A DNA stretch of 64,000 nt from Bosea beijingensis (GCF_030758975.1 NZ_CP132359.1:3181282-3245281), one strand, 5' to 3'. Positions 1-9,984 are shown, counted from the stretch's first letter. Numbers and translations are program-made. Notes: generated by a model not told the origin, from the sequence alone.

Positions 1-1126
1 CGATCGGGAAGGCGGTATGGCTGCGGGCCTTGACCCGCTGGCGCAGCAGCGCGACGGCATCGGCCATGGCGCCCAAGGGAATGCTGACGTCGAAATGAAC
101 GCCCGGCGGCAGGTCGCGATAGAACTCGTAATTCGCCTCGCGATAGGCCCAGAAGCGCTGCCGGTCGCGGCCGGACTGCGCGATCAGGGCATCGTCCAGC
201 AGGCCTTCCTCCGCCAGCTCGGCAAGAGCTTCGGCGAAGACCTCCTCGCCCGTGCTGCCCGGGCCCATCGCGGCCTCGATGACGAGAACGAGTTCGGGCT
301 CTCCGGCAAAGGGAACGGGCAGGCCGCCCTGTTCGGTCGCGGCCTTCATGTATTCCGACCACATCGCCTCGAAGGCGAGCAGGCCGCCGCCGAGCCGGGC
401 TTCGAGACGGTTGAGCGCCGCGAGTGCATTGGCGACGCTGCCGGCGGCGCAGAGCGCGGTCTGCGTGCCGGTCACCGCCGGCTGGAGCGCTAGCAGCACG
501 CGGGTGACGACGCCGAGCGTGCCCTCGCTGCCGATGAAGAGCTGTGTCCAGTCATAGCCGGCATTGTTCTTCACCACCTTCTTGAGGTGGCTGACGATGC
601 GTCCGTCGGCCATCACCGCCTCAAGCCCGAGCACGTTGCGGCGGGTCATGCCGTAGCGCAGCACCTGCACGCCGCCGGCGTTGGTGGCGACATTGCCGCC
701 GATGGTGCAGGTCCCGCGCGCGCCGAGATCGACGCCATAGAGGAAGCCGGCAGCCGCCGCCTTCTCCTGCACGACAGCGAGCGGCGTGCCGGCGAGCACG
801 GTCATCGTCCGCGTCACCGGATCGATCTCCTCGACGCCGGTCATCCTTTCGAGCGAGAGCGCGATCTCGCCGGCTTGCGGCGCGGCGCCGCCGGTGAGGC
901 CCGTCATACCACCCTGAACGACGACGGGGAGTGCATGCCGAGAGCAGATCGCCAGCACTGCGGCGACCTCCTCGGTCGTCCGCGGCATGACGAGGAGGGC
1001 GGGCAGGCCCTCTTCGGTCTTGGAGGCATCCTTGCGGTTGCGGGCGGGGATCGCCTCGCCATTGCGCAGGCCACTGGCCCCGACCACATCCGCCAGCGCC
1101 GCAAGCGCATCGTCGGGAATGGTCAT
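1..1126 (-). CDS. FAD-linked oxidase, GlcD/D-lactate dehydrogenase type (3' end cut by window)
   Basis: About 375 codons are visible, read leftwards from an ATG at 1124-1126, and the C-terminus lies outside the window. The N-terminal half is a PCMH-type FAD-binding domain: it has a proximal loop QGGMTGLTGG near residue 70, a GGNVATNAGG stretch, and the GSEGTLGVVT signature that precedes the C-terminal oxidase domain in glycolate oxidase GlcD and D-lactate or 2-hydroxyglutarate dehydrogenases. Proteins of this family oxidise 2-hydroxy acids to 2-oxo acids with FAD. The exact substrate cannot be read from sequence. The start is 19 bases after the lysK stop, so the two genes are probably co-transcribed. 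Confidence 0.85.
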   Translation of the reverse strand, partial: MTIPDDALAALADVVGASGLRNGEAIPARNRKDASKTEEGLPALLVMPRTTEEVAAVLAICSRHALPVVVQGGMTGLTGGAAPQAGEIALSLERMTGVEEIDPVTRTMTVLAGTPLAVVQEKAAAAGFLYGVDLGARGTCTIGGNVATNAGGVQVLRYGMTRRNVLGLEAVMADGRIVSHLKKVVKNNAGYDWTQLFIGSEGTLGVVTRVLLALQPAVTGTQTALCAAGSVANALAALNRLEARLGGGLLAFEAMWSEYMKAATEQGGLPVPFAGEPELVLVIEAAMGPGSTGEEVFAEALAELAEEGLLDDALIAQSGRDRQRFWAYREANYEFYRDLPPGVHFDVSIPLGAMADAVALLRQRVKARSHTAFPI

Positions 1127-1145
1127 GGCAGGCTCCGTCGGCTCG

Positions 1146-2855
1146 TCAGTCGGCTTTGCGCGCCGCGAGGAAGGCGGCATGTTCTTTGACCAGATCGCCG
1201 GCCAGCGCCTTGGCGATCAGGGCGCGGGTGTTGGGCAGGCCGTAGATCGCCGCGAAGGAGCCGAAGCGCGGGCCCTGATCCTCGCCGAACATCACCTGAT
1301 AGATCGCCTTCCACCAGTCGCCGGAGACACCCGGCCGTTCCGGCGTCGCGTTCTTGGCGGTGAGGTTCTGGTAGCGGGGAATCGCGCGGGCGACGTCGAG
1401 CGCCGTGTCCTGCACCATCTCGGGCGTCGGATCGGCCGGCAGGGCGGCCAAGGCGGCGTCGAGCTTGGAAAAGGCGTCGCGCTCGACCTCGTCGGCCGGG
1501 CGGTAGCTTTTCGCCGGCTTCACGAAGTCGCGGAAATAGGCGATGGCGTAGCCGACCAGCGCATCGAGGCGCGGATGCGTCTCGGGCGACATGCCTGGCG
1601 CATAGCGCTGGAGGAAGCCCCAGAGCACCGCCTTGTCCTCGGAATTCGCGACGGCGACGAGGTTCATCAGCAGGCCGAAGGTGACCTGCGTCCTGACCGC
1701 ATTGTCGCCTTCGCCCGAGGCGATGACCTCAGGCGCCGGCGGGTTGCCGGCGTGGATGTGCCATACCGGGTTGCCGAGGCGGTTCTTCCAGTCCTGCTTC
1801 TCGTAGCCGCCGAGGAACTGAAGGTACTCGTCGACCGCGCGCGGGATCACGTCGAAATGGAGCTTCTTGGCCTCGCGCGGGCGCTGGAACATGTAGAGTG
1901 CCAGGCTCTCCGGCGGGCCATAGGTCAGCCATTCCTCGATCGTCAGGCCGTTGCCCTTCGACTTCGAGATCTTCTGGCCCTGCTCGTCGAGGAAGAGTTC
2001 GTAGTTGAAGCCTTCCGGCGGGGTGCCGTCGAGCGCACGCGCGATCTGCGAGGAAACCTTGACCGAGTCGATCAGGTCCTTGCCGGCCATCTCGTAATCG
2101 ACGCCGAGCGCGACCCAGCGCATCGCCCAGTCCGGCTTCCACTGCAGCTTCACATGGCCGCCGGTGACCGGGGAGACGAAGCGCTCCTTCGTCTCGGGAT
2201 CGGTCCAGGCGATGGTGCCGGCCTCGACATCGACCTCGTCGATCGGCACCTGCATCACGATGCGGGTCTTCGGGTGGATCGGCAGGAAGGGCGAATAGGT
2301 CGCGGCCCGCTCCTCGCGCAAAGTCGGCAGCATGATCTTCATCATGGCGTCGTAGCGGGCGAGCATCTTGAGCAGCGTGGCGTCGAACTCGCCGGCGCGG
2401 TACGAGTCGGTCGAGGACTTGAACTCGTAATCGAAGCCGAAGCTGTCGAGGAAGGCGCAGAGCCGCGCATTGTTGTGGCGGCCGAACGAGTCATGCGTGC
2501 CGAACGGGTCCGGCACCTCGGTCAAGGGCTTGCCGAGATTGGCGGCGAGCAATTCCTTGTTCGGCACGTTGTCCGGCACCTTGCGCAGGCCGTCCAGGTC
2601 GTCGGAGAAGGCGACGAGCCGGGTCGGGATGGTGTTCCCGGTCAGCACCTGGAAGGCGTGGCGGACCATCGAGGTGCGCGCGACTTCGCCGAAAGTGCCG
2701 ATATGCGGCAGGCCCGAGGGGCCGTAGCCGGTCTCGAAGATCACCGATTTCTTGCCGGATTTCTCGATGCGGGCCACGAGCTTGCGCGCCTCCTCGAACG
2801 GCCAGGCGGCCGAACGCTGGGCGGCGTCAACGAGGGCTGCGTCGAAGGCGGGCAT
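1146..2855 (-). CDS. lysK: Lysyl-tRNA synthetase, class I
   Basis: This 569-residue protein charges tRNA-Lys. It is the class I enzyme found in archaea and many alphaproteobacteria and is unrelated to the class II LysS of E. coli. The Rossmann signature LPHIGT (HIGH motif) is near the N-terminus and the KISKSKG loop (KMSKS motif) is in the middle. The frame stays open further upstream, but ATG 2855 (MPAFDAAL) is chosen because an AGGAG-like ribosome site lies before it and the upstream extension looks non-coding. It heads a probable two-gene unit with the FAD oxidase. Confidence 0.95.
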   Translation of the reverse strand: MPAFDAALVDAAQRSAAWPFEEARKLVARIEKSGKKSVIFETGYGPSGLPHIGTFGEVARTSMVRHAFQVLTGNTIPTRLVAFSDDLDGLRKVPDNVPNKELLAANLGKPLTEVPDPFGTHDSFGRHNNARLCAFLDSFGFDYEFKSSTDSYRAGEFDATLLKMLARYDAMMKIMLPTLREERAATYSPFLPIHPKTRIVMQVPIDEVDVEAGTIAWTDPETKERFVSPVTGGHVKLQWKPDWAMRWVALGVDYEMAGKDLIDSVKVSSQIARALDGTPPEGFNYELFLDEQGQKISKSKGNGLTIEEWLTYGPPESLALYMFQRPREAKKLHFDVIPRAVDEYLQFLGGYEKQDWKNRLGNPVWHIHAGNPPAPEVIASGEGDNAVRTQVTFGLLMNLVAVANSEDKAVLWGFLQRYAPGMSPETHPRLDALVGYAIAYFRDFVKPAKSYRPADEVERDAFSKLDAALAALPADPTPEMVQDTALDVARAIPRYQNLTAKNATPERPGVSGDWWKAIYQVMFGEDQGPRFGSFAAIYGLPNTRALIAKALAGDLVKEHAAFLAARKAD

Positions 2856-3071
2856 GAGGGGCGGTGTCCTCTCCTGAGTGAGAAAGCGATATCGCTTATG
2901 CGAAGAAGGGCTTTCGCAGATTGCGAAGGCCGCCGTCAATGCGAGAAGGCGCCTGAAATGCGGCAAACGAGGGTGCGGCCCTCGCGCAAAGCGCCTTGCC
3001 GGCTTGCTGTGGCGGTATAGGTTCGCATTCGTCTTTTTTCAGTTCGACCATGCCTTTGAAAGGATGCCGCC

Positions 3072-4223
3072 TTGGACCGCGACCTGCTCGACAAGCTGAC
3101 CGCCTGGCGACGACATCTCCACGCCCATCCCGAACTCGGGCGCGAGGAGAAGATGACCAGCGCCTTCGTGCAGGAGAAGCTCACCGAGCTCGGCGTGCCC
3201 TTCGTCGCCAATGTCGGCGGCTACGGCGTGGTGGCGACGCTGACGAAGGGGGCGTCCGAGCGCACGGTCGGCCTGCGCGCCGACATGGACGCGCTGCCGA
3301 TCCAGGAGGTCAACGATCTCCCCTACAAGTCGAAGACGGCGAATGTAATGCATGCCTGCGGCCATGACGGCCACACCACCTCGCTGCTCGGTGCGGCGGC
3401 GCTGCTCAAGGCCGATGACGGCTGGAGCGGCACGGTCCAGTTCGTCTTCCAGCCTGCGGAAGAGGGCACGGGCGGCGCGCTCGCGATGCTCGCGGACGGC
3501 GTGCTGGAGCGCTTCCCGATGGAGCGCGTCTTCGCGTTGCATAATTGGCCGGGGCTGGAGGCCGGCACCGTCGCGGTGCATCGCGGGCCGGTGATGTCGG
3601 AGGCCGGGCGCTTCAAGATCACGCTCACCGGCAAGGCCGGCCACGCGGCCCTGCCCGAGCAGACCCACGATCCGATCGTGGCGATGGGGCATCTCATCGT
3701 CGCCCTGCAGACGATCGTCTCGCGCAATGTCGACCCGATGGAATCGGCGGTGGTCTCGATCGGCCAGGTGCATGGCGGGCTCGCCTCCAACCAGATTCCG
3801 ACCAATGTCTTTATCGAAGGCACCTTCCGGACCTTCGTGCCGGCCGTGCGCGACCGTCTGCTGGCGCGCCTCCAGGGCATCGCCGAGAACATCGCGGCGA
3901 CCTTCGAGATGACGGCGGCGGTCGAATTCAACTATGGCGTCGCCACGATCAATACGGCTCCGGAGGAGGACATGGCCGCCGCTGCCGGCGAGGCCGCGGG
4001 TTTGCCCGTCCGGCGCGACATGAAGGCGAGCACGACCGGCGAGGATTTCGCCTATTTCCTGGAGAAGCGCCCGGGCTGCTACATCTGGATGGGCAACGGC
4101 CCGGTGGTGGAAGGCGGCGTCCTGCACAACGATCGCTACAACTTCAATGACGCGATCCTGCCTGCCGCTTCCGGTTGGTTTGCTGCGGTGGCGAAGCAGG
4201 CCCTGGCCAGCAACGCGCCGTGA
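3072..4223 (+). CDS. M20 family amidohydrolase (hippurate / N-acyl amino acid hydrolase type)
   Basis: This 383-residue metallopeptidase-like enzyme of the M20D group hydrolyses N-acyl or indole-acetyl amino acids, or related amides. Metal-binding signatures are visible: HAHPELG near residue 17, D71-M-D73, HACGHDGH at 94-101 with the ligand cysteine C96, and PAEEG near 129. The central dimerisation domain includes GKAGHAALPE. The start is TTG at 3072, preceded by GAAAGG at a suitable distance; no better ATG lies nearby. It stands alone, divergent from lysK. The physiological substrate cannot be told from sequence. Confidence 0.88.
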   Translation: MDRDLLDKLTAWRRHLHAHPELGREEKMTSAFVQEKLTELGVPFVANVGGYGVVATLTKGASERTVGLRADMDALPIQEVNDLPYKSKTANVMHACGHDGHTTSLLGAAALLKADDGWSGTVQFVFQPAEEGTGGALAMLADGVLERFPMERVFALHNWPGLEAGTVAVHRGPVMSEAGRFKITLTGKAGHAALPEQTHDPIVAMGHLIVALQTIVSRNVDPMESAVVSIGQVHGGLASNQIPTNVFIEGTFRTFVPAVRDRLLARLQGIAENIAATFEMTAAVEFNYGVATINTAPEEDMAAAAGEAAGLPVRRDMKASTTGEDFAYFLEKRPGCYIWMGNGPVVEGGVLHNDRYNFNDAILPAASGWFAAVAKQALASNAP

Positions 4224-4236
4224 GATTGGGTTGCCT

Positions 4237-4367
4237 TGTCATTCCGGGGCTTCGCGCAGCGAAGAACCCGGAAACCACGACTGGGTGAGCGGCCGGCAAC
4301 CGGGTATCAGATGTTCCACCCCGTCGTGGGTTCCGGGTTCGCGCCTGCGGCGCACCCCGGAATGACA
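4237..4367. repeat. REP-like intergenic palindrome
   Basis: The ends are inverted copies: TGTCATTCCGGGG at the left and CCCCGGAATGACA at the right, with further internal arms (AACCCGGAA against TTCCGGGTT). The element fills the gap between two convergent genes. It belongs to the same general style as the other palindromes of this window but its core sequence differs from them. Confidence 0.6.
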
Positions 4368-4381
4368 AAGGTATGGCTCGG

Positions 4382-5209
4382 TCAGTAAGGGCTGACCGGG
4401 AAGAAGCGTAGATAGAGGCGGGCGTAAGTCCCGTCGTCCCAGAGGCCCTGCAGCGCGTAATCGATGGCGCGCTTCAGGGCGGGGTCGTCCTTGCGCAGCA
4501 GGAAGGCGACGCCCTCGCCGAAATAGCGGCTTTCCAGATAGGGACCGCCGGAGAAGGCGAACTCGCCGCCGCTGCCGCCGAGCGCCAGGGACAACGCCAC
4601 GCCGTCGCCGAAGACATATTCCGCCTCGCCGCTGCGGAGCGCTGCCACCGCGGCGTTGAGATTGGCACTCTCGCGGCGCTGAACGAAAGGCATGAGCTGT
4701 TCGAGGAAGGCCTGGTGGGCTGTGCCGGAAACGACCGCGACGCGTCGCCCCTGCAGGGCCGTTCCGTCGAGCGTCGCGCGGGCGTTGCCGCGCGTGGTCA
4801 TGAAGCGGGCGGGCGCACGGAAATAGAGATGGCTCGCGGCGAAGCGCTCGCGCAGGGCCGGAGTCAGGTTCATCGCCGCCGCAAGCACATCACCGCGGCC
4901 TTCGGCCAGCGAGTCGGCCAGCGTATCGAAGCGGCGCGGCTGGATCGTGCAGGTCCAGGCCAGCTTGTCGCAGACGGCACGGGCGAGCTCGACCGAGAAG
5001 CCGGTCAGCGCGCCGTCCGGCCCGGCGAAATGAAAGGGCGGATAGTCGTCATCGGCGAGAAAGCGCACGACGCGCGGCGGGCCGGGCTCCGGCCGGTCGA
5101 GCCGGATGCGCTGGTCCCAGAGATTGGGAATGGCGATGCGCGGCGGCTCCTGCGCCAGGGCCGTGGCGGCGGTGAGAAGCGAGACGGCGAGGACGAGCGC
5201 GCGAAGCAT
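4382..5209 (-). CDS. Periplasmic amino-acid-type substrate-binding protein (SBP_bac_3)
   Basis: This is a 275-residue exported solute-binding protein. The start ATG 5209 gives a classical signal peptide, MLRALVLAVSLL followed by an ALA cleavage region; the longer frame only adds an unconvincing extension. The mature part has the type 3 family features: a DDYPPFHF ligand-lobe motif, LTGFSVELARAVC, and a repeated small lobe ending in DDGTYARLYLRFF. These proteins normally feed polar amino acid ABC transporters, or act as periplasmic sensor partners. No permease or ATPase lies next to it, so it is an orphan component here. Confidence 0.82.
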   Translation of the reverse strand: MLRALVLAVSLLTAATALAQEPPRIAIPNLWDQRIRLDRPEPGPPRVVRFLADDDYPPFHFAGPDGALTGFSVELARAVCDKLAWTCTIQPRRFDTLADSLAEGRGDVLAAAMNLTPALRERFAASHLYFRAPARFMTTRGNARATLDGTALQGRRVAVVSGTAHQAFLEQLMPFVQRRESANLNAAVAALRSGEAEYVFGDGVALSLALGGSGGEFAFSGGPYLESRYFGEGVAFLLRKDDPALKRAIDYALQGLWDDGTYARLYLRFFPVSPY

Positions 5210-5292
5210 CGCACCTATGTGGCTTCGGATGCCGATGCGGATCAAGGCCTCGCCGCCATGCCCGGGCTTGACCCGAGCACGGCGGAGAAAAC

Positions 5293-6762
5293 TCAGCCGA
5301 GGCTCGCTGCCGTTGCCTTCGCGCCCTTGTCGAGGAGCGAGGCGAGATGGGCGACCACCGGTTTTGTAAACCGACTATCGCCCGGCAGGTCGGTTCCGAA
5401 GATGGCCTCGATGCCGGTGAGAGCCTCGGCCAGTGCCTTGGCGTCCCGCCCGGCGGTCTCCGTGCGGCGCTTCAATTCCGCCACCAGCGGATCGCGCACG
5501 TCGATGGCGCCGCCCTTCTCGTCGGTGCCGGTGACGTAGCGCATCCAGGCAGCGACGCCGAGCGCGAGATGGTCGATTCCGGCGCCTGCCTTCAACCGCT
5601 CGCGGATAGTCCCGAGCAGGCGCTGCGGCAGCTTCTGCGAGCCGTCCATGGCGATCTGCCAGGTGCGGTGGCGGATCGCCGGGTTCTGGAAGCGAGTGAG
5701 CAGCGCCTTGGCGTAATCCGCGAGCACGACGCCCTGCGGCGCCGGCACGGTCGGGATGATCTCGGCCCAGAGTCCCCCAAGGAAGCGGGCGAGGACGGGG
5801 TCGCCGCTGGCCTCGGCGACCGTCTCGTGGCCGGCGAGATAGCCGAGATAGGCGAGCGAGGAATGCGCGCCGTTGAGCATCCGGAGCTTCATGAACTCGA
5901 AGGGCGCGACCTCGGAGACCATCTGCGCGCCAACTTCGTGCCAATCCGGGCGGCCGGCAGCGAAGACATCCTCGATCGCCCATTGCCGGAAGGGCTCGCC
6001 GATGACGGGAGCCGCATCCTCGGCGCCGATCAGCCGGGCGACCTCGGCGATGTCGGCTTCGGTCGTGGCAGGCACGATGCGGTCGACCATGGTCGCCGGG
6101 AAGGCGCCGTTGGCCTCGATCCAGGCGGCGAGCTTGTCGTCGGTCAGCGCCGCGAGATCGCGGACGAGGCCGCGCAGGACATGGCCGTTGGAGGGGAGGT
6201 TGTCGCAGCAGAGCGCGGTGAAGGGGCCGAGGCCTGCATCACGGCGGGCCTTCAGGCCGGCGACGAGGATGCCGACGGCCGAGCGCGGTGCGTGGGGATT
6301 GGCGAGGTCATGGACGATATCGGGATGATCGGCCTTGAGCCTCCCGGTCGCCGGATCGTGGCAATAGCCCTTCTCGGTGACGGTCAGCGAGACGATGCGG
6401 GTCTCGGGCGCGGCGAGCCGGGCGATCAGCGCTGACGGGCTTTCGGGCGCGACGAGCACGTCGAGAACGGAGCCGATGACACGCAGTTCCGGCCCGGCCG
6501 GGGCGAGCTTGAGCAGCGTGTAGAGCCCATCCTGTGGCTTCAGCCGGTCGCGCTGGTCGGGGCGCTGGAGGCTGGCGCCGGTGATGCCCCAGGCGCCGAA
6601 GCGCTTCTCCAGCGCGTCCTCGGTGTACTCGGCGAGATGGCCGCGGGCGAAGGCGCCGAGGCCGAGATGGACGATGCCGGGCTTGAGCGCGGCGCGGTCA
6701 TAGGCCGGGCGGCGGACGGAAGCCGGCAGGCCGGCGAGAGCGGAAGCGGAGAGGCGGGTCAC
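5293..6762 (-). CDS. uxuB: Mannitol dehydrogenase family protein, probable fructuronate reductase
   Basis: The 489-residue protein has the NAD-binding signature LGLGAFARGH near residue 32, the CCDNLPSNG stretch, and the catalytic helix FEFMKLRMLNGAHS of the polyol-specific long-chain dehydrogenases. The family includes mannitol dehydrogenase, tagaturonate reductase and fructuronate reductase. Its ATG overlaps the uxaC stop by four bases, which favours D-fructuronate reductase (fructuronate to D-mannonate) over mannitol dehydrogenase. It is translationally coupled to uxaC. The exact substrate is inferred from context. Confidence 0.85.
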   Translation of the reverse strand: MTRLSASALAGLPASVRRPAYDRAALKPGIVHLGLGAFARGHLAEYTEDALEKRFGAWGITGASLQRPDQRDRLKPQDGLYTLLKLAPAGPELRVIGSVLDVLVAPESPSALIARLAAPETRIVSLTVTEKGYCHDPATGRLKADHPDIVHDLANPHAPRSAVGILVAGLKARRDAGLGPFTALCCDNLPSNGHVLRGLVRDLAALTDDKLAAWIEANGAFPATMVDRIVPATTEADIAEVARLIGAEDAAPVIGEPFRQWAIEDVFAAGRPDWHEVGAQMVSEVAPFEFMKLRMLNGAHSSLAYLGYLAGHETVAEASGDPVLARFLGGLWAEIIPTVPAPQGVVLADYAKALLTRFQNPAIRHRTWQIAMDGSQKLPQRLLGTIRERLKAGAGIDHLALGVAAWMRYVTGTDEKGGAIDVRDPLVAELKRRTETAGRDAKALAEALTGIEAIFGTDLPGDSRFTKPVVAHLASLLDKGAKATAASLG

Positions 6763-8174
6763 AGCTTGTAGGCCTCCTTGGCGAGGCGATAGGCGAGGTC
6801 ATAGGCGACCTCGGCCGCCTCGTCCTCTTCCAGCCGGTGCTCGGCGACGAGCTTGGCGAGATAGGCGCAATCGACGCGGCGCGCGACATCGTGGCGGGCG
6901 GGGATCGAGAGATAGGCGCGGGTATCGTCGTTGAAGCCGACGGTATTGTAGAAGCCGGCCGTCTCGGTCGTCAGCTCGCGGAAGCGCAGCATCGCCTCCG
7001 GCGCATCGAGGAACCACCAGCCTGGCCCGAGCCGCAGCGCCGGGTAATGGCCTGCGAGGGGGGCGAGTTCGCGCGAATAGGTGGTCTCGTCCAGCGTGAA
7101 GGCGATGACCGTGAGATTGCGCTCGTTGCCGACCGCATCGAGCAGCGGCTTCAGCGCCTCCACGTAATTCGTCTCGGTCGGGATATCGCAGCCCATGTCG
7201 CGGCCGAAATGCTCGAACAGCGCCGCGTTGTGGTTGCGATGGGAGCCCGGATGGATCTGCAGGACGAGCCCGTCGTCGAGGCTCATCTTGGCCATCTCGG
7301 TCAGCATCTGGCCGCGAAAGAGGTCGGCATCCTTGGCCGAGACCTTGCCTTTCAGGATCCTGGCGTAGAGCTTCTCGGCCTCCGCATCCGAAAGATTGGC
7401 GGTGCGGGCCGTGGCATGGCCATGGTCGGAGGAGGTGGCGCCGCGCTCCTTGAAATAGGCGCGCCGCTTGCGATGGGCGGCGAGATAGCCGGTCCAGGAA
7501 CCGATATCCTCCCCGGTCAATTCGCCGAATCTGTCGAGATTGTCGGCGAAGCCCTCGAACTCGGGATCGACGACGCTGTCGGGGCGGTAGGCTGTGACGA
7601 CCTTGCCGCTCCAGCCGGATTCGCGGACCATGTCGTGCCAGCGCAGATCGTCGAGCGCCCCCTCGGTCGTGCTGATCGCCTCGATGTTGAAGCGCTCGAA
7701 CAGGGCCCGCGGGCGCAGTTCCGGTTCTTCCAGCTTCGCGGCGATCCTGTCGTAGATCTTGTCGGCGTTTTCCGGCGTCAGGCGCTCGTTGATGCCGAAG
7801 ACGGTCGAGGTGGCATGCTCGAACCAGAGCCGCGTCGGCGTGCCCCGGAACAGGTGCCAGTGATCCGCGAAGAGCTTCCAGATTTTGCGCGGATCTGTCT
7901 CGACCTCGCCGCCATCCTTTCTGTTGATGCCGAGATCTTCCAGCCGGACGCCCTGCGAATAGAGCATGCGGAAGATATAGTGGTCCGGCTTGACGAAGAG
8001 GGTCGCCGGATCGGGAAAGGCATTGTCCTCGGCATACCAGCGCGGGTCGGTATGGCCATGGGGCGAAATGATCGGCAGGTCGCGGACCGTGGCGAAGAGC
8101 CGGCGCGCGATGCCGCGCGTTACCGGATCGGCGGGAAAGAGGCGATCGTCGTGCAGCAGCATGGGCATCTCCAT
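6759..8174 (-). CDS. uxaC: Uronate isomerase
   Basis: This 471-residue amidohydrolase-fold enzyme converts D-glucuronate to D-fructuronate and D-galacturonate to D-tagaturonate. Family signatures are the N-terminal metal ligands SPHGHTDP, the STTEGALDDLRWH segment, IHPGSHRNHN, and WWFLDAPEAM near the C-terminus. Three in-frame ATGs lie within 12 bases. The third (8162) has GGAG six bases upstream and may be the real start. It is first in an operon with uxuB. A palindromic GntR-type operator lies about 45 bases upstream. Confidence 0.93.
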   Translation of the reverse strand: MEMPMLLHDDRLFPADPVTRGIARRLFATVRDLPIISPHGHTDPRWYAEDNAFPDPATLFVKPDHYIFRMLYSQGVRLEDLGINRKDGGEVETDPRKIWKLFADHWHLFRGTPTRLWFEHATSTVFGINERLTPENADKIYDRIAAKLEEPELRPRALFERFNIEAISTTEGALDDLRWHDMVRESGWSGKVVTAYRPDSVVDPEFEGFADNLDRFGELTGEDIGSWTGYLAAHRKRRAYFKERGATSSDHGHATARTANLSDAEAEKLYARILKGKVSAKDADLFRGQMLTEMAKMSLDDGLVLQIHPGSHRNHNAALFEHFGRDMGCDIPTETNYVEALKPLLDAVGNERNLTVIAFTLDETTYSRELAPLAGHYPALRLGPGWWFLDAPEAMLRFRELTTETAGFYNTVGFNDDTRAYLSIPARHDVARRVDCAYLAKLVAEHRLEEDEAAEVAYDLAYRLAKEAYKL

Positions 8175-8218
8175 CGGTCGCCCCGATCTCTAGAGCCGGC
8201 TGCGACGGGGGTCAATCG

Positions 8219-8232
8219 CCTGGTATACTAGT
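8219..8232. promoter_or_regulatory. Candidate GntR (UxuR/ExuR-like) operator upstream of uxaC
   Basis: CTGGTATACTAG is centred on the perfect palindrome GTATAC. It resembles the TGGTATACCA core recognised by UxuR/ExuR-type GntR regulators of hexuronate genes. It sits between uxaC and the divergent ABC binding-protein gene, so it could control both. No GntR gene is in the window. Confidence 0.45.
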
Positions 8233-8333
8233 GCGCCAGATGCCGTTTCATACCCAGCGGGGATTGCGTTGGAAGCGGGCTTGCGTTCGCCGGGTTTCCC
8301 GCGCCATCCTCGCGCCGCAACGGCACCGGAGCG

Positions 8334-9830
8334 ATGGACATGATGACGCGGCGTGAACTCCTCGCAGGGGCGGGACTGGCAGCGCTGGCGGCGCAGCTTC
8401 CCGTCGTCGCGCTGGCCCAGGCGAAGGACAGCGTGACCATCGCCCAGACGCTGGAGCCGCCGACATTGGACCCGACCTCCGGCGCCGCGCAGGCGATCCG
8501 CGAAGTGACGCTGCAGAACATCTTCGAGGGGCTGGTCAAGATCGACCGGACCGGCAAGCTGCAACCCTGCCTCGCCGAGAGCTGGCAGATCGCCGACGAT
8601 AACGTCACCTACCGCTTCAAGCTGCGACAGGGCGCCAAGTTCCACGACGACACGCCCTTTACGTCCGAGCAGGTGAAGTTCTCGTTCGAGCGGGCGGTCG
8701 CGGCCGATTCCACCAACGCCCAGCGCCAGCTCTTCACGCCGATCGCCGAGATCACGACACCTGACCCGGCGACCGTGGTGATCAAGCTGAAGCAGCCGAC
8801 GGCGAATTTTCTGTTCGGCCTCGCCTGGGGCGATGCGGTGATCGTGGCGCCGGCCACGGCTGCCAACAACAAGACCAATCCGGTCGGCACCGGCCCGTTC
8901 AAGTTCGTGCGCTGGAACCGCGGCGACCGGCTCGAACTCGCCCGCAACGACAGCTACTGGGGCGAGAAGCCGGCGCTGGCCAAGGCGGTCTTCCGGTTCA
9001 TGTCCGATCCGCAGGCGCAGGTCGCGGCGCTCCGGGCGGGCGACGTGGATGCCCACACCAATCTCTCGGCGCCGGAGGCCGTGCCGCAGCTCAAGGCCGA
9101 TCCCAAGCTCAAGGTCACGATCGGCGGCACCGAGGGCGAGACCGTGCTCGGCATCAACAATGCCAAGCCGCCCTTCGACAACCTGAAGGTGCGTCAGGCG
9201 ATCGCCCATGCGCTCGACCGCAAGACGATCGCGCTCGGCGTCTACGGCTTCGACGTCAACCTGATCGGCAGCCATTTCTCGCCGCTGCACCCGGCCTATG
9301 TCGACCTGACCGGCACCTATCCCTACGATCCCGCCAAGGCCAAGGCGCTGCTGGCCGAGGCCGGCTTCCCGAATGGCTTCAACTGCACGCTGAAGCTGCC
9401 GCCGCCCTCCTATGCCCGCCGCTCCGGCGAGATCGTGGCGGCGCTGCTCGCGCAGGTCGGCATCAATGCGGCGATCGAGCCGCTGGAATTCCCGCAATGG
9501 CTGGAGCGCGTCTTCCGCAACAAGGATTACGATCTCAGCATCATCGCCCATACCGAGCCGCTCGACATCGATATCTATGCCCGTGACGGCTACTACTTCC
9601 AGTACAAGGACCCGTCGTTCAAGGAGCTGATCGCCAAGATCGCGGTGACCCTGCCGGAAGCCGAGCGCAACGAGCTCTACAAGCAGGCGCAGCGCAAGCT
9701 GGCTCAGGACGCGGTCAACGGCTTCCTGTTCATCCTGCCCAAGATCACGGTGGCGAACGCCGCGCTCGAGGGCATGTGGACCGATTGGCCGCTACCGGTG
9801 ACGCCGCTGGCGGAACTGCGCTGGCGGTGA
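8334..9830 (+). CDS. ABC transporter substrate-binding protein, peptide/nickel family (SBP_bac_5)
   Basis: This 498-residue periplasmic binding protein of family 5 (DppA/OppA-like) has a twin-arginine-type leader (TRREL followed by a hydrophobic Ala/Leu stretch ending in ALA-QA), so it may be exported folded by Tat. The mature protein has the family motifs EPPTLDPTSG, LAESWQI, YRFKLRQGAKFHDD and AIAHALDRK. ATGs at 8340 and 8343 are better spaced from the GGAG site than 8334. It is followed by two permease genes. Proximity to uxaC-uxuB suggests a sugar-acid or oligouronide ligand, but peptides are equally possible. Confidence 0.9.
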   Translation: MDMMTRRELLAGAGLAALAAQLPVVALAQAKDSVTIAQTLEPPTLDPTSGAAQAIREVTLQNIFEGLVKIDRTGKLQPCLAESWQIADDNVTYRFKLRQGAKFHDDTPFTSEQVKFSFERAVAADSTNAQRQLFTPIAEITTPDPATVVIKLKQPTANFLFGLAWGDAVIVAPATAANNKTNPVGTGPFKFVRWNRGDRLELARNDSYWGEKPALAKAVFRFMSDPQAQVAALRAGDVDAHTNLSAPEAVPQLKADPKLKVTIGGTEGETVLGINNAKPPFDNLKVRQAIAHALDRKTIALGVYGFDVNLIGSHFSPLHPAYVDLTGTYPYDPAKAKALLAEAGFPNGFNCTLKLPPPSYARRSGEIVAALLAQVGINAAIEPLEFPQWLERVFRNKDYDLSIIAHTEPLDIDIYARDGYYFQYKDPSFKELIAKIAVTLPEAERNELYKQAQRKLAQDAVNGFLFILPKITVANAALEGMWTDWPLPVTPLAELRWR

Positions 9831-9852
9831 GCTCACCGTCGTGGACCCAACC

Positions 9853-9965
9853 GGGTCATCCCGGGCGACCGAAGGGAGACCCGGGATCCATGCCTGAACC
9901 TGTCTCGGGAGCGTTCCGGCATGGATCCCGGATCGGCGCGGCTTCGCCGCTTGTCCGGGATGACC
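9853..9965. repeat. REP-like palindrome, copy 1
   Basis: The outer ends GTCATCCCGGGCG and TGTCCGGGATGAC are inverted, with an inner pair around GGGATCCATGCC and GGCATGGATCCC. Its reverse complement is nearly identical to the element at 13424-13523. It separates the binding-protein gene from the permease genes. Confidence 0.7.
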
Positions 9966-9984
9966 GCATGGATAGGGCCACGGC

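Noticed and set aside
987..3020. A 677-codon open frame on the plus strand opposite lysK
   Set aside because: It is antisense to a well-supported tRNA synthetase gene and has the Arg/Gly/Asp/Val-rich composition typical of shadow frames in GC-rich DNA.
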